Of a stretch of DNA of 64,000 nt, positions 28,570-37,636 are shown piece after piece. Each line of letters starts with the position of its first letter. Position 1 is the stretch's first letter. The translations under genes were made by a program, and so were the position numbers. Source of the stretch: Comamonadaceae bacterium 2FH (GTDB taxonomy: Bacteria; Pseudomonadota; Gammaproteobacteria; Burkholderiales; Burkholderiaceae_C); assembly GCA_005503335.1 (NCBI GenBank), contig SCMQ01000018.1:25048-89047 (forward strand). The letters are read 5' to 3'. The notes below the pieces were generated by a model. The model was given only the letters and a program-made list of their open reading frames with translations. It was not told the origin of the DNA and searched no databases.

Positions 28570-29346
28570 ATGGATATCACTTCCAACATGGCGCCCGAGG
28601 TCCTGAGTGGCCGCCTGGCCCTCGTCACCGGAGGTGGCCAGGGCAATGGCCGTGCCATTGCCCGCGGCCTGGCCCGGGCCGGCGCGCGCGTCATCGTGAC
28701 GGACATCAATGGCGAGACCGCGCAGCAGGTCGCCGCCGAGATTCGCGCGGAAGGCGGCCAGGCGTGGTCGTTCCGGCTCGACGTTACCTCCGAGGAGGCC
28801 TGCAACGCACTGGCCGGGCAGGTCGCGAAGGAGATCGGCGAAGTCGACCTGCTGGTCAACAACGCAGGCATCATCATCCGCGAGGGCATCGACAGCCCCA
28901 AGGCGGCCGCCAATCTGGAGCGGACGCTGGACGTCAACGTGATGGGAACCTTCCTGCCCACGCAGGCCTGGCTTGCGGCCCTGCGTGCCACCAAGGGCTG
29001 CGTGGTCAACGTGGCTTCCATCGCTGCCAGCGCGGGCATCGCCGGCGTGGTGGGTTACTCGCCCTCCAAGGGGGCCGTCAAGCTGCTGACCCAGACCCTG
29101 GCCGCGGACTTGGCCAAGGACGGCATTCGGGTCAACGCCATCGCGCCCGGCGTGATCGAGACGCCGATGACGACGAGCACCCGCGAGGCCCCCGAGAAGC
29201 TGGACAAGTTCATGAGCCGCACGCCGATGGCTCGCGTCGGCCAGGCCGAGGAACTGGTAGGCCCCGTGGTCTTCCTGGCCTCGCCGATGGCCTCGTACGT
29301 GACGGGCGTGACCCTGCCCGTCGATGGCGGCTTCCTTGCGGCCTGA
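28570..29346 (+). CDS. Short-chain dehydrogenase/reductase
   Basis: A 258-residue classical SDR: TGGGQGNGRAIARG binds the cofactor, NNAG is present, and the catalytic YSPSK follows a serine-containing SIAASAG strand. The acidic residue in TDINGE after the second strand favours NAD(H). It interconverts an alcohol and a ketone, presumably of the same substrate as the preceding dehydrogenase. Confidence 0.92.
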   Translation: MDITSNMAPEVLSGRLALVTGGGQGNGRAIARGLARAGARVIVTDINGETAQQVAAEIRAEGGQAWSFRLDVTSEEACNALAGQVAKEIGEVDLLVNNAGIIIREGIDSPKAAANLERTLDVNVMGTFLPTQAWLAALRATKGCVVNVASIAASAGIAGVVGYSPSKGAVKLLTQTLAADLAKDGIRVNAIAPGVIETPMTTSTREAPEKLDKFMSRTPMARVGQAEELVGPVVFLASPMASYVTGVTLPVDGGFLAA

Positions 29347-29404
29347 GCTAGGCCATTCTTTCACCCCCGGAGCAAACGCTCGCACAACCCCGAAGGAGAC
29401 AACC

Positions 29405-30595
29405 ATGAAGATCTCATCCCTGTTCAAGCGCACCATCCTGGCCGCAGGCCTCGTGGTCGCCTCGCTGGCCCAGGCCCAGGACATCAAGCTCGGCTTCAAC
29501 GGCGACCTGTCGGCGTCACCGTCCGCGCAAAGCGGCAAGGCCGGTGTGATCGGCATCCAGGCCGCCATCGACGACATCAACGCCGCCGGCGGGGTGCTGG
29601 GCCGCAAGCTGACCCTGGTCATCCGCGACGACCAGTCGCAGCCGCCCAAATCGATTCAGAATATGAGCGATCTGATCGACAACGAGAAGGTGGTGGCCGT
29701 GTTCGGCCCCACCAACTCGGGCAACGCGCTGGCCTGGAAACACATTCCGAACCAGAAGAAGGTCGTCTCCATGGGCATGATCGGCTCGGGCACCGACATC
29801 ACCAAGCCCATGAGCCCCGGGGCCGACAACTACATGTTCCGCGTTTCCATGGTGGACCGGGAACAGGTCGCCGTCCTCGTGGCTTACGCGGCCAAGATGG
29901 GCACGAAGAAGATCGGCCTGATGGGCGAGACCACGGGCTACGGGCAGGGCGGCCTGAAGGACCTCGAGGACATCACCAAGCTGCATGGGCTCACGCCCTT
30001 GGCCACCGAGAAGTTTGGCGTCAGCGACACGGACATGAGCTCGCAGCTGAACAAGATGAAGGCCGCTGGCGTGGACACCGTTCTGGTGTGGGCCCAGGGC
30101 ACGCCTATCGGGCAGCTGGTGCGAAGCATGGAGAAGATCAACTACTTCCCCACCTTGCTGTCCTCCTGGGCTGCCGACAACATCACCTTCTTCGACGCTG
30201 CTGGCAAGAACCTGGCCAGCAAGCCGATCTTCATGCGCACGCTGGTGAATCCCTCCACCCCGGCGCAGCAGAAGCTCTACGACCGCACGGCCTCCAAACT
30301 GGCGGCGCCCAGCGCCTTCCCGTTCGTGATCCACGGCTATGACGCGACGCTGCTGGTCGCCGCTGCGATCCGCCAGGCTGGCAGCACCGACGGCGACAAA
30401 GTCCGCCAGGCCCTGGAGAGCCTCAACGCGCCCGTCGTCGGTGTCAGGAAGACCTATGACAAGCCCTTCTCCAAGACCCAGCACGAGGGCCTGACGGCCG
30501 CCGACCTGGCCTTTGTGAGGTGGAGCGAAGACAAGCTGGTGCCGCACAGCGACAGCATCACCAAGTCGCTGACGGCGGCCGATTTCAAGCGCTGA
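29405..30595 (+). CDS. Branched-chain-amino-acid-type ABC transporter substrate-binding protein
   Basis: A 396-residue receptor with a signal peptide (residues 1-22, LVVASLAQAQ) and a type I periplasmic-binding fold (IKLGFNGDLSASPSAQSGKAGVIGIQAAIDDINAAGG). A strong ribosome binding site (AAGGAGA) precedes the ATG. In catabolic clusters such LivK-like proteins usually bind aromatic or other small acids instead of leucine. It is followed by all membrane and ATPase partners. Confidence 0.92.
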   Translation: MKISSLFKRTILAAGLVVASLAQAQDIKLGFNGDLSASPSAQSGKAGVIGIQAAIDDINAAGGVLGRKLTLVIRDDQSQPPKSIQNMSDLIDNEKVVAVFGPTNSGNALAWKHIPNQKKVVSMGMIGSGTDITKPMSPGADNYMFRVSMVDREQVAVLVAYAAKMGTKKIGLMGETTGYGQGGLKDLEDITKLHGLTPLATEKFGVSDTDMSSQLNKMKAAGVDTVLVWAQGTPIGQLVRSMEKINYFPTLLSSWAADNITFFDAAGKNLASKPIFMRTLVNPSTPAQQKLYDRTASKLAAPSAFPFVIHGYDATLLVAAAIRQAGSTDGDKVRQALESLNAPVVGVRKTYDKPFSKTQHEGLTAADLAFVRWSEDKLVPHSDSITKSLTAADFKR

Positions 30596-30659
30596 TCGAG
30601 TGAGCATTCAAGTGCCCCTGGGACGCCCCTGTCCTGCGGGCACTCGCTGAGGAAACGTT

Positions 30660-31583
30660 ATGGATACTGCGCTGTTTCAGGCCCTGCTGAGTGGCCTGGC
30701 TGTGGGAAGTGCGTACGCGCTGGTGTCGCTGGGCTTCAGCGTCACCTTCACCACCACCAAAACCCTGAACTTTTCGCACGGCGAGTTTGTCTCTGCCGGT
30801 GCTTTCATCGGCATGAGCGTGCTGTTCCTGGCCATCGGAAAGCCGCTGACATCGACCTCGTTCGGCGGCGTGCAGCCTGGCGCGCTGACCCAGTTGCTGG
30901 CGCTGCTCGCGGCCCTGGGCGTCATGGGGGCGATCGGCTGGCTGCTGTTCGTGCTGGGTGTCAGGCCTTTTGCGCGCCGCCCCGGCATGGCCTGGGTGAT
31001 GAGCACCCTGGGCTTCGGCGTCATCCTGCAGAGCGTGGGGCTGGCCATCTGGGGGCCCAAGCCGGTGGTGGTGCCCAGCCCGGTGGGCGATGAGGTGATC
31101 CGCCTGTTCGGCGTCGGCGTACGACCCCAGGAACTGCTGATGTTGGCCGTAGCCATCGCCGTCATGTTCGCCTTCGACCATGTGATGCGCCGAACCATGG
31201 TGGGAAAGGCCATGCGCGCCGTGGCCCAGAACCCCGGTGTCGCCAGCCTCATGGGCATCAACGTTTCTCTGATGATGATAGGCGCGTTCGTGATCAGCTC
31301 CGCCCTGGCGGGCCTGTCCGGCTTCATGCTGGCGCCGATCGCCCAGGCCTCGCTGTTCATGGGCCTGGCCGTGGGGCTGAAGGGCTTCTCTGCCGCGATG
31401 ATCGGCGGCCTCTCCAACGCCCGCGGCTGCGTGATCGGCGGCTTCCTGCTCGGCGTCCTGGAGTCCCTCGTCAACCTCTGGTCGGCGCAATGGCGCGAAG
31501 TGGCCATCTTCGCGCTGGTGATCCTGGTGCTGGCATTCAAGCCGAACGGTCTGTTCGGCAGCAAGATGGTGGAGAAGGTATGA
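30660..31583 (+). CDS. ABC transporter permease, LivH type
   Basis: A 307-residue inner-membrane protein with eight or so hydrophobic segments, the start LFQALLSGLAVGSAYALVSLGF, and the conserved GKAMRAVAQNP loop that couples to the ATPase. Its stop codon overlaps the start of the next gene (ATGA), indicating translational coupling. Confidence 0.93.
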   Translation: MDTALFQALLSGLAVGSAYALVSLGFSVTFTTTKTLNFSHGEFVSAGAFIGMSVLFLAIGKPLTSTSFGGVQPGALTQLLALLAALGVMGAIGWLLFVLGVRPFARRPGMAWVMSTLGFGVILQSVGLAIWGPKPVVVPSPVGDEVIRLFGVGVRPQELLMLAVAIAVMFAFDHVMRRTMVGKAMRAVAQNPGVASLMGINVSLMMIGAFVISSALAGLSGFMLAPIAQASLFMGLAVGLKGFSAAMIGGLSNARGCVIGGFLLGVLESLVNLWSAQWREVAIFALVILVLAFKPNGLFGSKMVEKV

Positions 31584-33367
31584 AGTCCCTCAGACACCCG
31601 GCCGGGGTGGTCGGTTTCTCGCTGCTGCTGTGCGCGGTGGTCGGCGCACTGTCGAACGACTACTACCTGCGCATCGCCTTCATGATGTGCGTCTACTACC
31701 TCTGCGCGGCGGGCATGAACGTGCTCGTTGGCTACGCCGGCCAGAAGTCGCTGGGCCAGGCCGGCCTGTTCGCGGCAGGCGCCTACGCGGTCGCGCTCCT
31801 GACCAGCAAGACCGACATGAGCCCCTGGCTGGCTCTGGTGCTCGCGGCGGCGGTGTCCGGCGTTTGCGGCGTGCTCATCGCTCTGCCCTCGCTGCGCGTC
31901 AAGGGGCCTTATCTGGCCATGGTGACGCTGGCCTTCGGTATCGTCGTGGAGAAACTGGTGACCGAGTGGACCGACGTCTTCGGAGGTGCCCAGGGCCTGT
32001 TCGGCATCCGGCCGCTCACCTGGCAGGGTGTGCCGCTGAACAGCCAGCAATGGGTCTGGCTGGCCATCGTGCTCTCGGCGTCGACGCACCTGTTGCTGCG
32101 CAACCTGGTCAATGGCCGCATCGGCCGTGCCATGCTGTCGCTGCAGGCAGACGAAATCGCCTCGTCTTCGGTCGGCGTGCGGGTGTACCGCGCCAAGGTC
32201 ATGGCCTTCGTGGTGGCCGCGGTGACCTGCGGCATCGCCGGCGCCTTGGTGGCCCAGCAGAACCAGTACATCAATTCCGACTTCATCACCTTCCATCTGT
32301 CGATCTTCATCCTGCTGCTGGTGTTGTTCGGCGGTGTGGGATCGATCTACGGGCCACTGGTCGGTGCGGTGCTGCTCACGGTGATCGATGCCGCCCTGTC
32401 GGGCTGGCCGTCGGTCCAGCATTTCGTCTACGGCGCGCTGCTGCTGTTCGCGCTGTTCGTGATGCCGGGCGGGGTGATGGGGGTGCTCAACCAGTGGTCG
32501 GGCCGACGCCGTACCGCAGTTGCGACCGCGCCTGTCCAGCCGTCGGCCGACGTCAAGCTGATGTTCGCCCAGGGCGGCACGGGGGACCTGCTGACGGTGC
32601 AGGGCGTGTCCAAGTCTTACGGCGGCGTCAAACCGGCGCAGGACGTGTCCTTCAAGCTCCAGCGCGGCCATGTGCACGCCCTGATCGGGCCCAACGGCGC
32701 AGGCAAGTCCACGATGATCAACATGCTCACGGGCATCGTGCCTCCGGATGCGGGTTCGATCCGATTCGCGGGACGTGAACTGGGAGGCCTGCCCGCGCAC
32801 GAGATCTGCATGCTCGGCATGGGGCGCACATTCCAGAACCTGCGCCTGTTCGGTGAGCTCTCGGTGCTCGACAACGTCAAGCTAGGACGCCACTCGCGCA
32901 TGCGCAACGGCTTTCTGAGTTCCCTGGTTGCCTTGCCTCTCGCGCGCAGCGAGGAGCGGGCCGCCAGCGAGCGCGCACGGGCACTGCTGCAGATGGTCGG
33001 CCTGTCGCACCTGGCGGATACCCCGGCCGGCAGCCTGCCTTACGGCCTGCAGCGGCGCGTGGAGCTGACGCGTGCGCTGGCCACCGACCCGCAGCTGCTG
33101 CTGCTGGACGAGCCCGCGGCGGGCTTGAACCCGCACGAGACAGCCGAGTTGGGCGACCTGCTGCTGCGCATCAGCCGCATGGGCTTGACGATCCTCATGG
33201 TCGAGCACCACATGGACCTGGTGATGCGGATTTCCGACCACGTGATCGTGCTCGACTACGGCATCAAGATCGCCGAGGGCACGCCGGCCGAGGTGCAGGC
33301 CAACCCCAGGGTGGTCGAAGCCTACCTGGGCAGCGAAGCGGAGGCCGAAGCATCGGTCGCGGCATGA
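31580..33367 (+). CDS. Fused ABC permease and ATPase, LivM-LivG
   Basis: A 595-residue fusion. Residues 1 to about 315 are a LivM permease (GYAGQKSLGQAGLFAAGAYA and the coupling loop). A short linker follows, then a LivG ATPase with Walker A GPNGAGKST near residue 370, the signature LPYGLQRRVELTRAL and Walker B LLLLDEPAAGLNP. Such fusions are common in Burkholderiales. The ATG at 31580 overlaps the LivH stop. Confidence 0.93.
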   Translation: MKSLRHPAGVVGFSLLLCAVVGALSNDYYLRIAFMMCVYYLCAAGMNVLVGYAGQKSLGQAGLFAAGAYAVALLTSKTDMSPWLALVLAAAVSGVCGVLIALPSLRVKGPYLAMVTLAFGIVVEKLVTEWTDVFGGAQGLFGIRPLTWQGVPLNSQQWVWLAIVLSASTHLLLRNLVNGRIGRAMLSLQADEIASSSVGVRVYRAKVMAFVVAAVTCGIAGALVAQQNQYINSDFITFHLSIFILLLVLFGGVGSIYGPLVGAVLLTVIDAALSGWPSVQHFVYGALLLFALFVMPGGVMGVLNQWSGRRRTAVATAPVQPSADVKLMFAQGGTGDLLTVQGVSKSYGGVKPAQDVSFKLQRGHVHALIGPNGAGKSTMINMLTGIVPPDAGSIRFAGRELGGLPAHEICMLGMGRTFQNLRLFGELSVLDNVKLGRHSRMRNGFLSSLVALPLARSEERAASERARALLQMVGLSHLADTPAGSLPYGLQRRVELTRALATDPQLLLLDEPAAGLNPHETAELGDLLLRISRMGLTILMVEHHMDLVMRISDHVIVLDYGIKIAEGTPAEVQANPRVVEAYLGSEAEAEASVAA

Positions 33368-33386
33368 ACCCATCACCTGAATTGCC

Positions 33387-34097
33387 ATGCTGAAACTCGA
33401 ATCTGTGGAAATGGCCTACGGCGCCATCAGGGCGGTCAAGGGCGTCTCGCTGGAGGTCCGCCCCGGCGAAGTGGTCACCATCATTGGGGCCAACGGGGCC
33501 GGCAAGAGCACCCTGCTCAAGGGCATCGTCGGGCTCGAGCCTTTGGCGGCCGGGCGCCTGTTCATCCATGGCGTGGACTGTACCCATTTGCCCGCGCATA
33601 AGCGTGTGGGGGTGGGGGTCGCCTTGTCGCCTGAGGGACGTGGCGTGTTTCCTGACCAGACGGTGCGCGAAAACCTGCTGCTGGGGGCGTATTCGAAGCG
33701 CTCGGACCCACAGCGCGTTGAGGCGTTGATCGCACAGGAGTTCGCCCGCTTTCCGCGGCTTGCCGAGCGCAGGGACCAGATGGCCGGCACGCTGTCGGGC
33801 GGTGAGCAGCAGATGCTCGCGATCTCGCGCGCATTGATGAGCGAGCCCAAGCTGCTGCTGCTCGACGAGCCTTCGCTGGGCCTGGCGCCGCTGATCATCG
33901 CCGAGATCTTCCGGTCCATCCGGGCCTTGCGCGAGTCGGGCCTGACCATATTGCTCGTGGAGCAGATGGCCAAGCAAGCCTTGGGGGTGGCGGACCGCGC
34001 GTATGTGCTTGAGACCGGGGTGATCACCTTGGAGGGTTCGGGTCACCAACTCCTCCACGATCCCAAAGTCAAGGCCGCCTACCTCGGCTCTCACTGA
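33387..34097 (+). CDS. ABC transporter ATPase, LivF type
   Basis: A 236-residue ATPase with Walker A GANGAGKSTL, signature TLSGGEQQMLAISRAL and Walker B LLLLDEPSLGLAP. It completes the importer: the fused LivG and this LivF form the ATPase pair. It follows the fusion gene by 19 bp and precedes the metallo-hydrolase by 39 bp. Confidence 0.95.
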   Translation: MLKLESVEMAYGAIRAVKGVSLEVRPGEVVTIIGANGAGKSTLLKGIVGLEPLAAGRLFIHGVDCTHLPAHKRVGVGVALSPEGRGVFPDQTVRENLLLGAYSKRSDPQRVEALIAQEFARFPRLAERRDQMAGTLSGGEQQMLAISRALMSEPKLLLLDEPSLGLAPLIIAEIFRSIRALRESGLTILLVEQMAKQALGVADRAYVLETGVITLEGSGHQLLHDPKVKAAYLGSH

Positions 34098-34136
34098 CTA
34101 CCGTTTTTGTTGCCCGAATTGAAAGGACATATTCGA

Positions 34137-35096
34137 ATGAGCCAGACCAAGAAATTTGCCAGCCAGGCTGACCTGGAGGAGAAGAAGATCAGCTTCAGCC
34201 AGATCTCGGAGCACGCCTGGGCCTACACCGCCGAGGGCGACCCGAACACCGGGATCATCATCGGTGACGATGCCGTGCTGGTCGCCGACACGCAGGCAAC
34301 CCCGGCGATGGCCGCGGACGTGATCCGGCGCATCCGCGAGGTGACGGACAAGCCTATCAAGTATGTCGTCCTGACCCACTATCACGCCGTGCGCGTGCTG
34401 GGCGCCAGTGCCTATCAGCCCCAGCAGATCATCGCCAGCCAGGACACCTATGACCTGATCGTCGAGCGGGGCGAGCAGGACAAGGCCAGCGAGATCGGGC
34501 GCTTTCCGCGCTTGTTCAGCAACGTCGAGACGGTCCCGCCAGGCCTGACCTGGCCGACCATGACCTTCACCGGAAAGATGACCCTTTGGCTGGGCAAGCT
34601 GGAGGTGCAGCTGCTGCAGCTCGGCCGGGGCCACACCAAGGGCGACACCGTGGTCTGGCTGCCACAGGAGCGCACGCTGCTGTCCGGTGACCTCGTGGAG
34701 TTCGACGCGACCCCTTATGCCGGCGACGCCTATTTCAAGGACTGGCCGCAGACGCTGGACAAGGTCGCAGCGCTCAAGCCAAACGCCCTCGTTCCCGGAC
34801 GGGGCGCAGCGCTGACCACAGCCGAAGACGTGGCCAAGGGACTGGCGGGCACTTGGGAGTTCATCGCCGATGTCTATGCCAGCGTTTCTGCCGGCGCCAA
34901 GGCCGGCAAGGACCTGAACAGCGTTTACGCGGAGACGTACGAAAAGCTCAAGCCCAAGTACGGCCACTGGGTCATTTTTGACCACTGCATGCCCTTCGAC
35001 GTGACGCGTTGCTACGACGAGGCGACGGAGTTTCCCCATCCGCGGATCTGGACCGCAGAGCGCGACCGCCAGATGTGGGAAGCGCTTGAAGGCTGA
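34137..35096 (+). CDS. Metallo-beta-lactamase-fold hydrolase with incomplete metal motif
   Basis: A 319-residue protein with the MBL fold: the first metal loop is LTHYHAVRVLGASAY, later GRGHTKGDTVVWLP and LLSGDLVEFDATPY. The canonical HxHxDH is reduced to HxH; the aspartate and third histidine are V and R here, so the second metal site is probably lost. I use the ATG at 34137 (AAAGGA upstream) rather than an upstream TTG. It lies between a solute importer and fumarylacetoacetase. It might open a lactone or thioester, but its reaction is not known. Confidence 0.8.
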   Translation: MSQTKKFASQADLEEKKISFSQISEHAWAYTAEGDPNTGIIIGDDAVLVADTQATPAMAADVIRRIREVTDKPIKYVVLTHYHAVRVLGASAYQPQQIIASQDTYDLIVERGEQDKASEIGRFPRLFSNVETVPPGLTWPTMTFTGKMTLWLGKLEVQLLQLGRGHTKGDTVVWLPQERTLLSGDLVEFDATPYAGDAYFKDWPQTLDKVAALKPNALVPGRGAALTTAEDVAKGLAGTWEFIADVYASVSAGAKAGKDLNSVYAETYEKLKPKYGHWVIFDHCMPFDVTRCYDEATEFPHPRIWTAERDRQMWEALEG

Positions 35097-35113
35097 TGGT
35101 GGAGGGGAATGAC

Positions 35114-35173
35114 ATGCTGATCGAGCGAGTCCATCACGCCGCCTGGATGCACGACGGCAGCATGAGCCACTGA
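35114..35173 (+). pseudogene. Possible 5' stub of a VOC (glyoxalase-fold) gene
   Basis: A good ribosome binding site (GGAGGGGA) and ATG open a 19-residue ORF, MLIERVHHAAWMHDGSMSH. The RVHHAA opening resembles the first strand of VOC-family dioxygenases and isomerases. A stop follows at once, and the fumarylacetoacetase starts 8 bp on, so the rest would have been deleted. It could equally be a translational leader for fahA. Confidence 0.3.
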
Positions 35174-35181
35174 GGCGCGGC

Positions 35182-36453
35182 ATGATCACACTGGACGAGA
35201 CCCACGCACCGGACCTTCGCAGCTGGGTCGAGGCGGCCAACCGCGTTGGCTGCGACTTTCCCATCCAGAACCTGCCCTTCGGGCGGTTCCGCCTCGCGGG
35301 CGGCGATGATCCCTTCCGCATCGGTGTGGCCATTGGCGACCAGATTCTGGACCTCAAGGCTGCAGGCCTGATCGATGGGGACGACATGAACGCGCTGATG
35401 GCGGCTTCGCCCGCCGAAAGGCGGGCACTGCGCTTGGCGATTTCGCGCGGGCTGCGCGAGGGGAGCGAGTGTCGGCAGTTGTGGGGGCCGGCGTTGCTGG
35501 CGCAGTCTGCGGCCGAGTACGCCGTCCCCTGCCGCATCGGCGACTACACCGATTTCTACACCGGCATCCACCACGCCACGACCGTAGGGAAGCTGTTTCG
35601 TCCCGACCAGCCGCTGATGCCGAACTACAAGTGGGTGCCGATCGGCTACCACGGCCGCTCGTCGTCCATAGCCGTGAGTGGCCAGGCCGTGCGCCGGCCG
35701 CAGGGGCAGGCCCGGGCGGCCAATGCGCTCGAGCCGAGCTTCGGCCCGTCGAAGCGGCTGGACTACGAGCTGGAGCTCGGCTATTTCGTCGGTCCCGGCA
35801 ACGCGCTCGGGATCCCCATTGCCATCGAGGCGGCCGAGGATCATTTGTTCGGGATCTGCCTGCTCAACGACTGGTCCGCGCGCGACCTGCAGGCCTGGGA
35901 GTACCAGCCGCTGGGCCCGTTCCTCTCCAAGAACTTCGCGACCACGCTCTCGCCGTGGATCGTGACCATGGAGGCGCTGGCGCCGTTTCGCGCGCGATTC
36001 GAACGGCCCGCCGGCGATCCACAACCGCTGGCTTACCTGGATTCCCCGTTCAACCGCGATGGCGGTGCGCTGGACGTCACGCTGGAGGTCTGGCTGCAGA
36101 CCGCAGCCATGCGTGCGGCCGAAGCGGAGCCTGTGCGTCTGACGAAGGTGAACGTGCAGCAGGCCGCTTACTGGACCGCCGCGCAGCTGCTGGCCCACCA
36201 TACCGTCAACGGCTGCAACCTGCAGCCGGGCGACCTGCTCGGCTCGGGCACGCTGTCGGGCCCGGAGCCAGGGCGAGCGGGATCCATGCTCGAACTCACT
36301 CTGGGAGGTAAGCACCCGCTGGACCTGGGTAGCGGCGAGATTCGCAGCTTTCTCGAGGACGGAGATACGGTGATCCTGCGCGGCTATTGCCAGCGGGACG
36401 GGGTCGCCCGAATTGGATTCGGCGAGGCCTCGGGTACGGTCGTGGCCCGGTGA
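35182..36453 (+). CDS. fahA: Fumarylacetoacetase
   Basis: A 423-residue FAH of usual length. The N-terminal SH3-like domain is followed by the catalytic domain with DYTDFYTGIHHATTVGKLFRP (the catalytic histidine and metal aspartate), PIGYHGRSSSI, ELELGYFVGPGN and NDWSARDLQAWEYQPLGPF. It hydrolyses fumarylacetoacetate to fumarate and acetoacetate, the last step of homogentisate breakdown. No homogentisate dioxygenase or maleylacetoacetate isomerase is nearby, so it may act on a related 1,3-diketone acid from this cluster's substrate. Confidence 0.95.
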   Translation: MITLDETHAPDLRSWVEAANRVGCDFPIQNLPFGRFRLAGGDDPFRIGVAIGDQILDLKAAGLIDGDDMNALMAASPAERRALRLAISRGLREGSECRQLWGPALLAQSAAEYAVPCRIGDYTDFYTGIHHATTVGKLFRPDQPLMPNYKWVPIGYHGRSSSIAVSGQAVRRPQGQARAANALEPSFGPSKRLDYELELGYFVGPGNALGIPIAIEAAEDHLFGICLLNDWSARDLQAWEYQPLGPFLSKNFATTLSPWIVTMEALAPFRARFERPAGDPQPLAYLDSPFNRDGGALDVTLEVWLQTAAMRAAEAEPVRLTKVNVQQAAYWTAAQLLAHHTVNGCNLQPGDLLGSGTLSGPEPGRAGSMLELTLGGKHPLDLGSGEIRSFLEDGDTVILRGYCQRDGVARIGFGEASGTVVAR

Positions 36454-36473
36454 CGGCCGGCGGGTTCTGAGCG

Positions 36474-37631
36474 ATGTCGTCCATGCTCTGGCTCCTTGGC
36501 GCATGCGCATTTACGAGTATGGCGTCCATGCGTGTGTGCGACTCGCTGCTCCCCGCGCTGGCATCCGAATTTTCCGCCGCGCTGGGCAAGACCACGGGTG
36601 TGATTTCGGGATTCACCCTCGCATACGGGGTGCTCCAGCTCTTCTATGGGCCGCTGGGAGACCGCTACGGCAAGTTGCGCGTCATAGGCGTAGCCACCCT
36701 TTCATGCACCGTAGGAAACCTGGCCGCGGCGATATCGCCCAGTCTTGACTGGCTCGTGGCAAGTCGCGTGCTGTCCGGAGCCACGGCGGCCGGGATCATC
36801 CCGCTGACCATGGCCTGGATCGGCGACAGCGTTGCTTATGAAGACAGGCAGGCCGTGCTCGCCCAACTCCTGGGTGCGACGGTATTTGGAATGATCAGCG
36901 GCCAATGGCTGGGTGGCCTCCTGGGCGGGATGGTCGGGTGGCGTGCGGGCTTCGCGGTGCTTGCCGCTCTCTTTCTCGTGAGCGGCTGGACGCTTCTTGC
37001 CCGAAGCCGCAAGTTGGCCGCATCGCAGCCGTCCGCGCCTCACCGCATCGGCCACCTCACCGCCCGTGTCCTCAGCCTGCCGTGGCCCCGCAGAGTGCTG
37101 GGCATCACCCTGCTCGAAGGCCTGTTCGCGTTCGGCGCCTTGGCATTCATTCCCACCTACCTGCAAATGCGTTTCGGCTTGGAAATGGCTACTGCTGGGG
37201 CGCTTGCCGCCCTGTATGGCGTGGGCGGGCTGGTCTACAGCGCGTGCGCACGAAACCTGGTCCGCAGGCTCGGCGAGTCGGGCCTGGCCAGACTCGGTGG
37301 TGTCGCTCTGGGCACCGCTTTAGCCAGCCTTGCATGCTTGCCGTCCTGGATCTGGGCTGGACCGGCATGCCTGGTCGCGGGATTCGGCTTCTATGCGCTG
37401 CACAACACCTTGCAGACGAACGCCACCCAGATGGCGCCGCAGGCGCGTGGCACTGCGGTTGCACTCTTCGCCTGCACCCTTTTCCTCGGGCAGACGACAG
37501 GGGTGCTGGCGGCGGCATCGGTCGTCGAGCATTTCGATGCGTCCTTCGTATTCGCCGGGTCGGCGCTCGGCCTCTTGCTCGTGGGTGCGACATGGGCGGC
37601 GCTGATTAAACCTCACCAGAAGACGGTCTGA
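36474..37631 (+). CDS. Major facilitator superfamily transporter (drug-exporter-like)
   Basis: A 385-residue protein with twelve predicted membrane segments and the MFS motif A variant GPLGDRYGKLRVI between helices 2 and 3. It resembles small multidrug or arabinose-type exporters. It starts 20 bp after fahA on the same strand. GC content and codon use are slightly lower than in the genes before it, which suggests separate acquisition of the 36.5-40.5 kb segment. Confidence 0.87.
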   Translation: MSSMLWLLGACAFTSMASMRVCDSLLPALASEFSAALGKTTGVISGFTLAYGVLQLFYGPLGDRYGKLRVIGVATLSCTVGNLAAAISPSLDWLVASRVLSGATAAGIIPLTMAWIGDSVAYEDRQAVLAQLLGATVFGMISGQWLGGLLGGMVGWRAGFAVLAALFLVSGWTLLARSRKLAASQPSAPHRIGHLTARVLSLPWPRRVLGITLLEGLFAFGALAFIPTYLQMRFGLEMATAGALAALYGVGGLVYSACARNLVRRLGESGLARLGGVALGTALASLACLPSWIWAGPACLVAGFGFYALHNTLQTNATQMAPQARGTAVALFACTLFLGQTTGVLAAASVVEHFDASFVFAGSALGLLLVGATWAALIKPHQKTV

Positions 37632-37636
37632 CCGCC

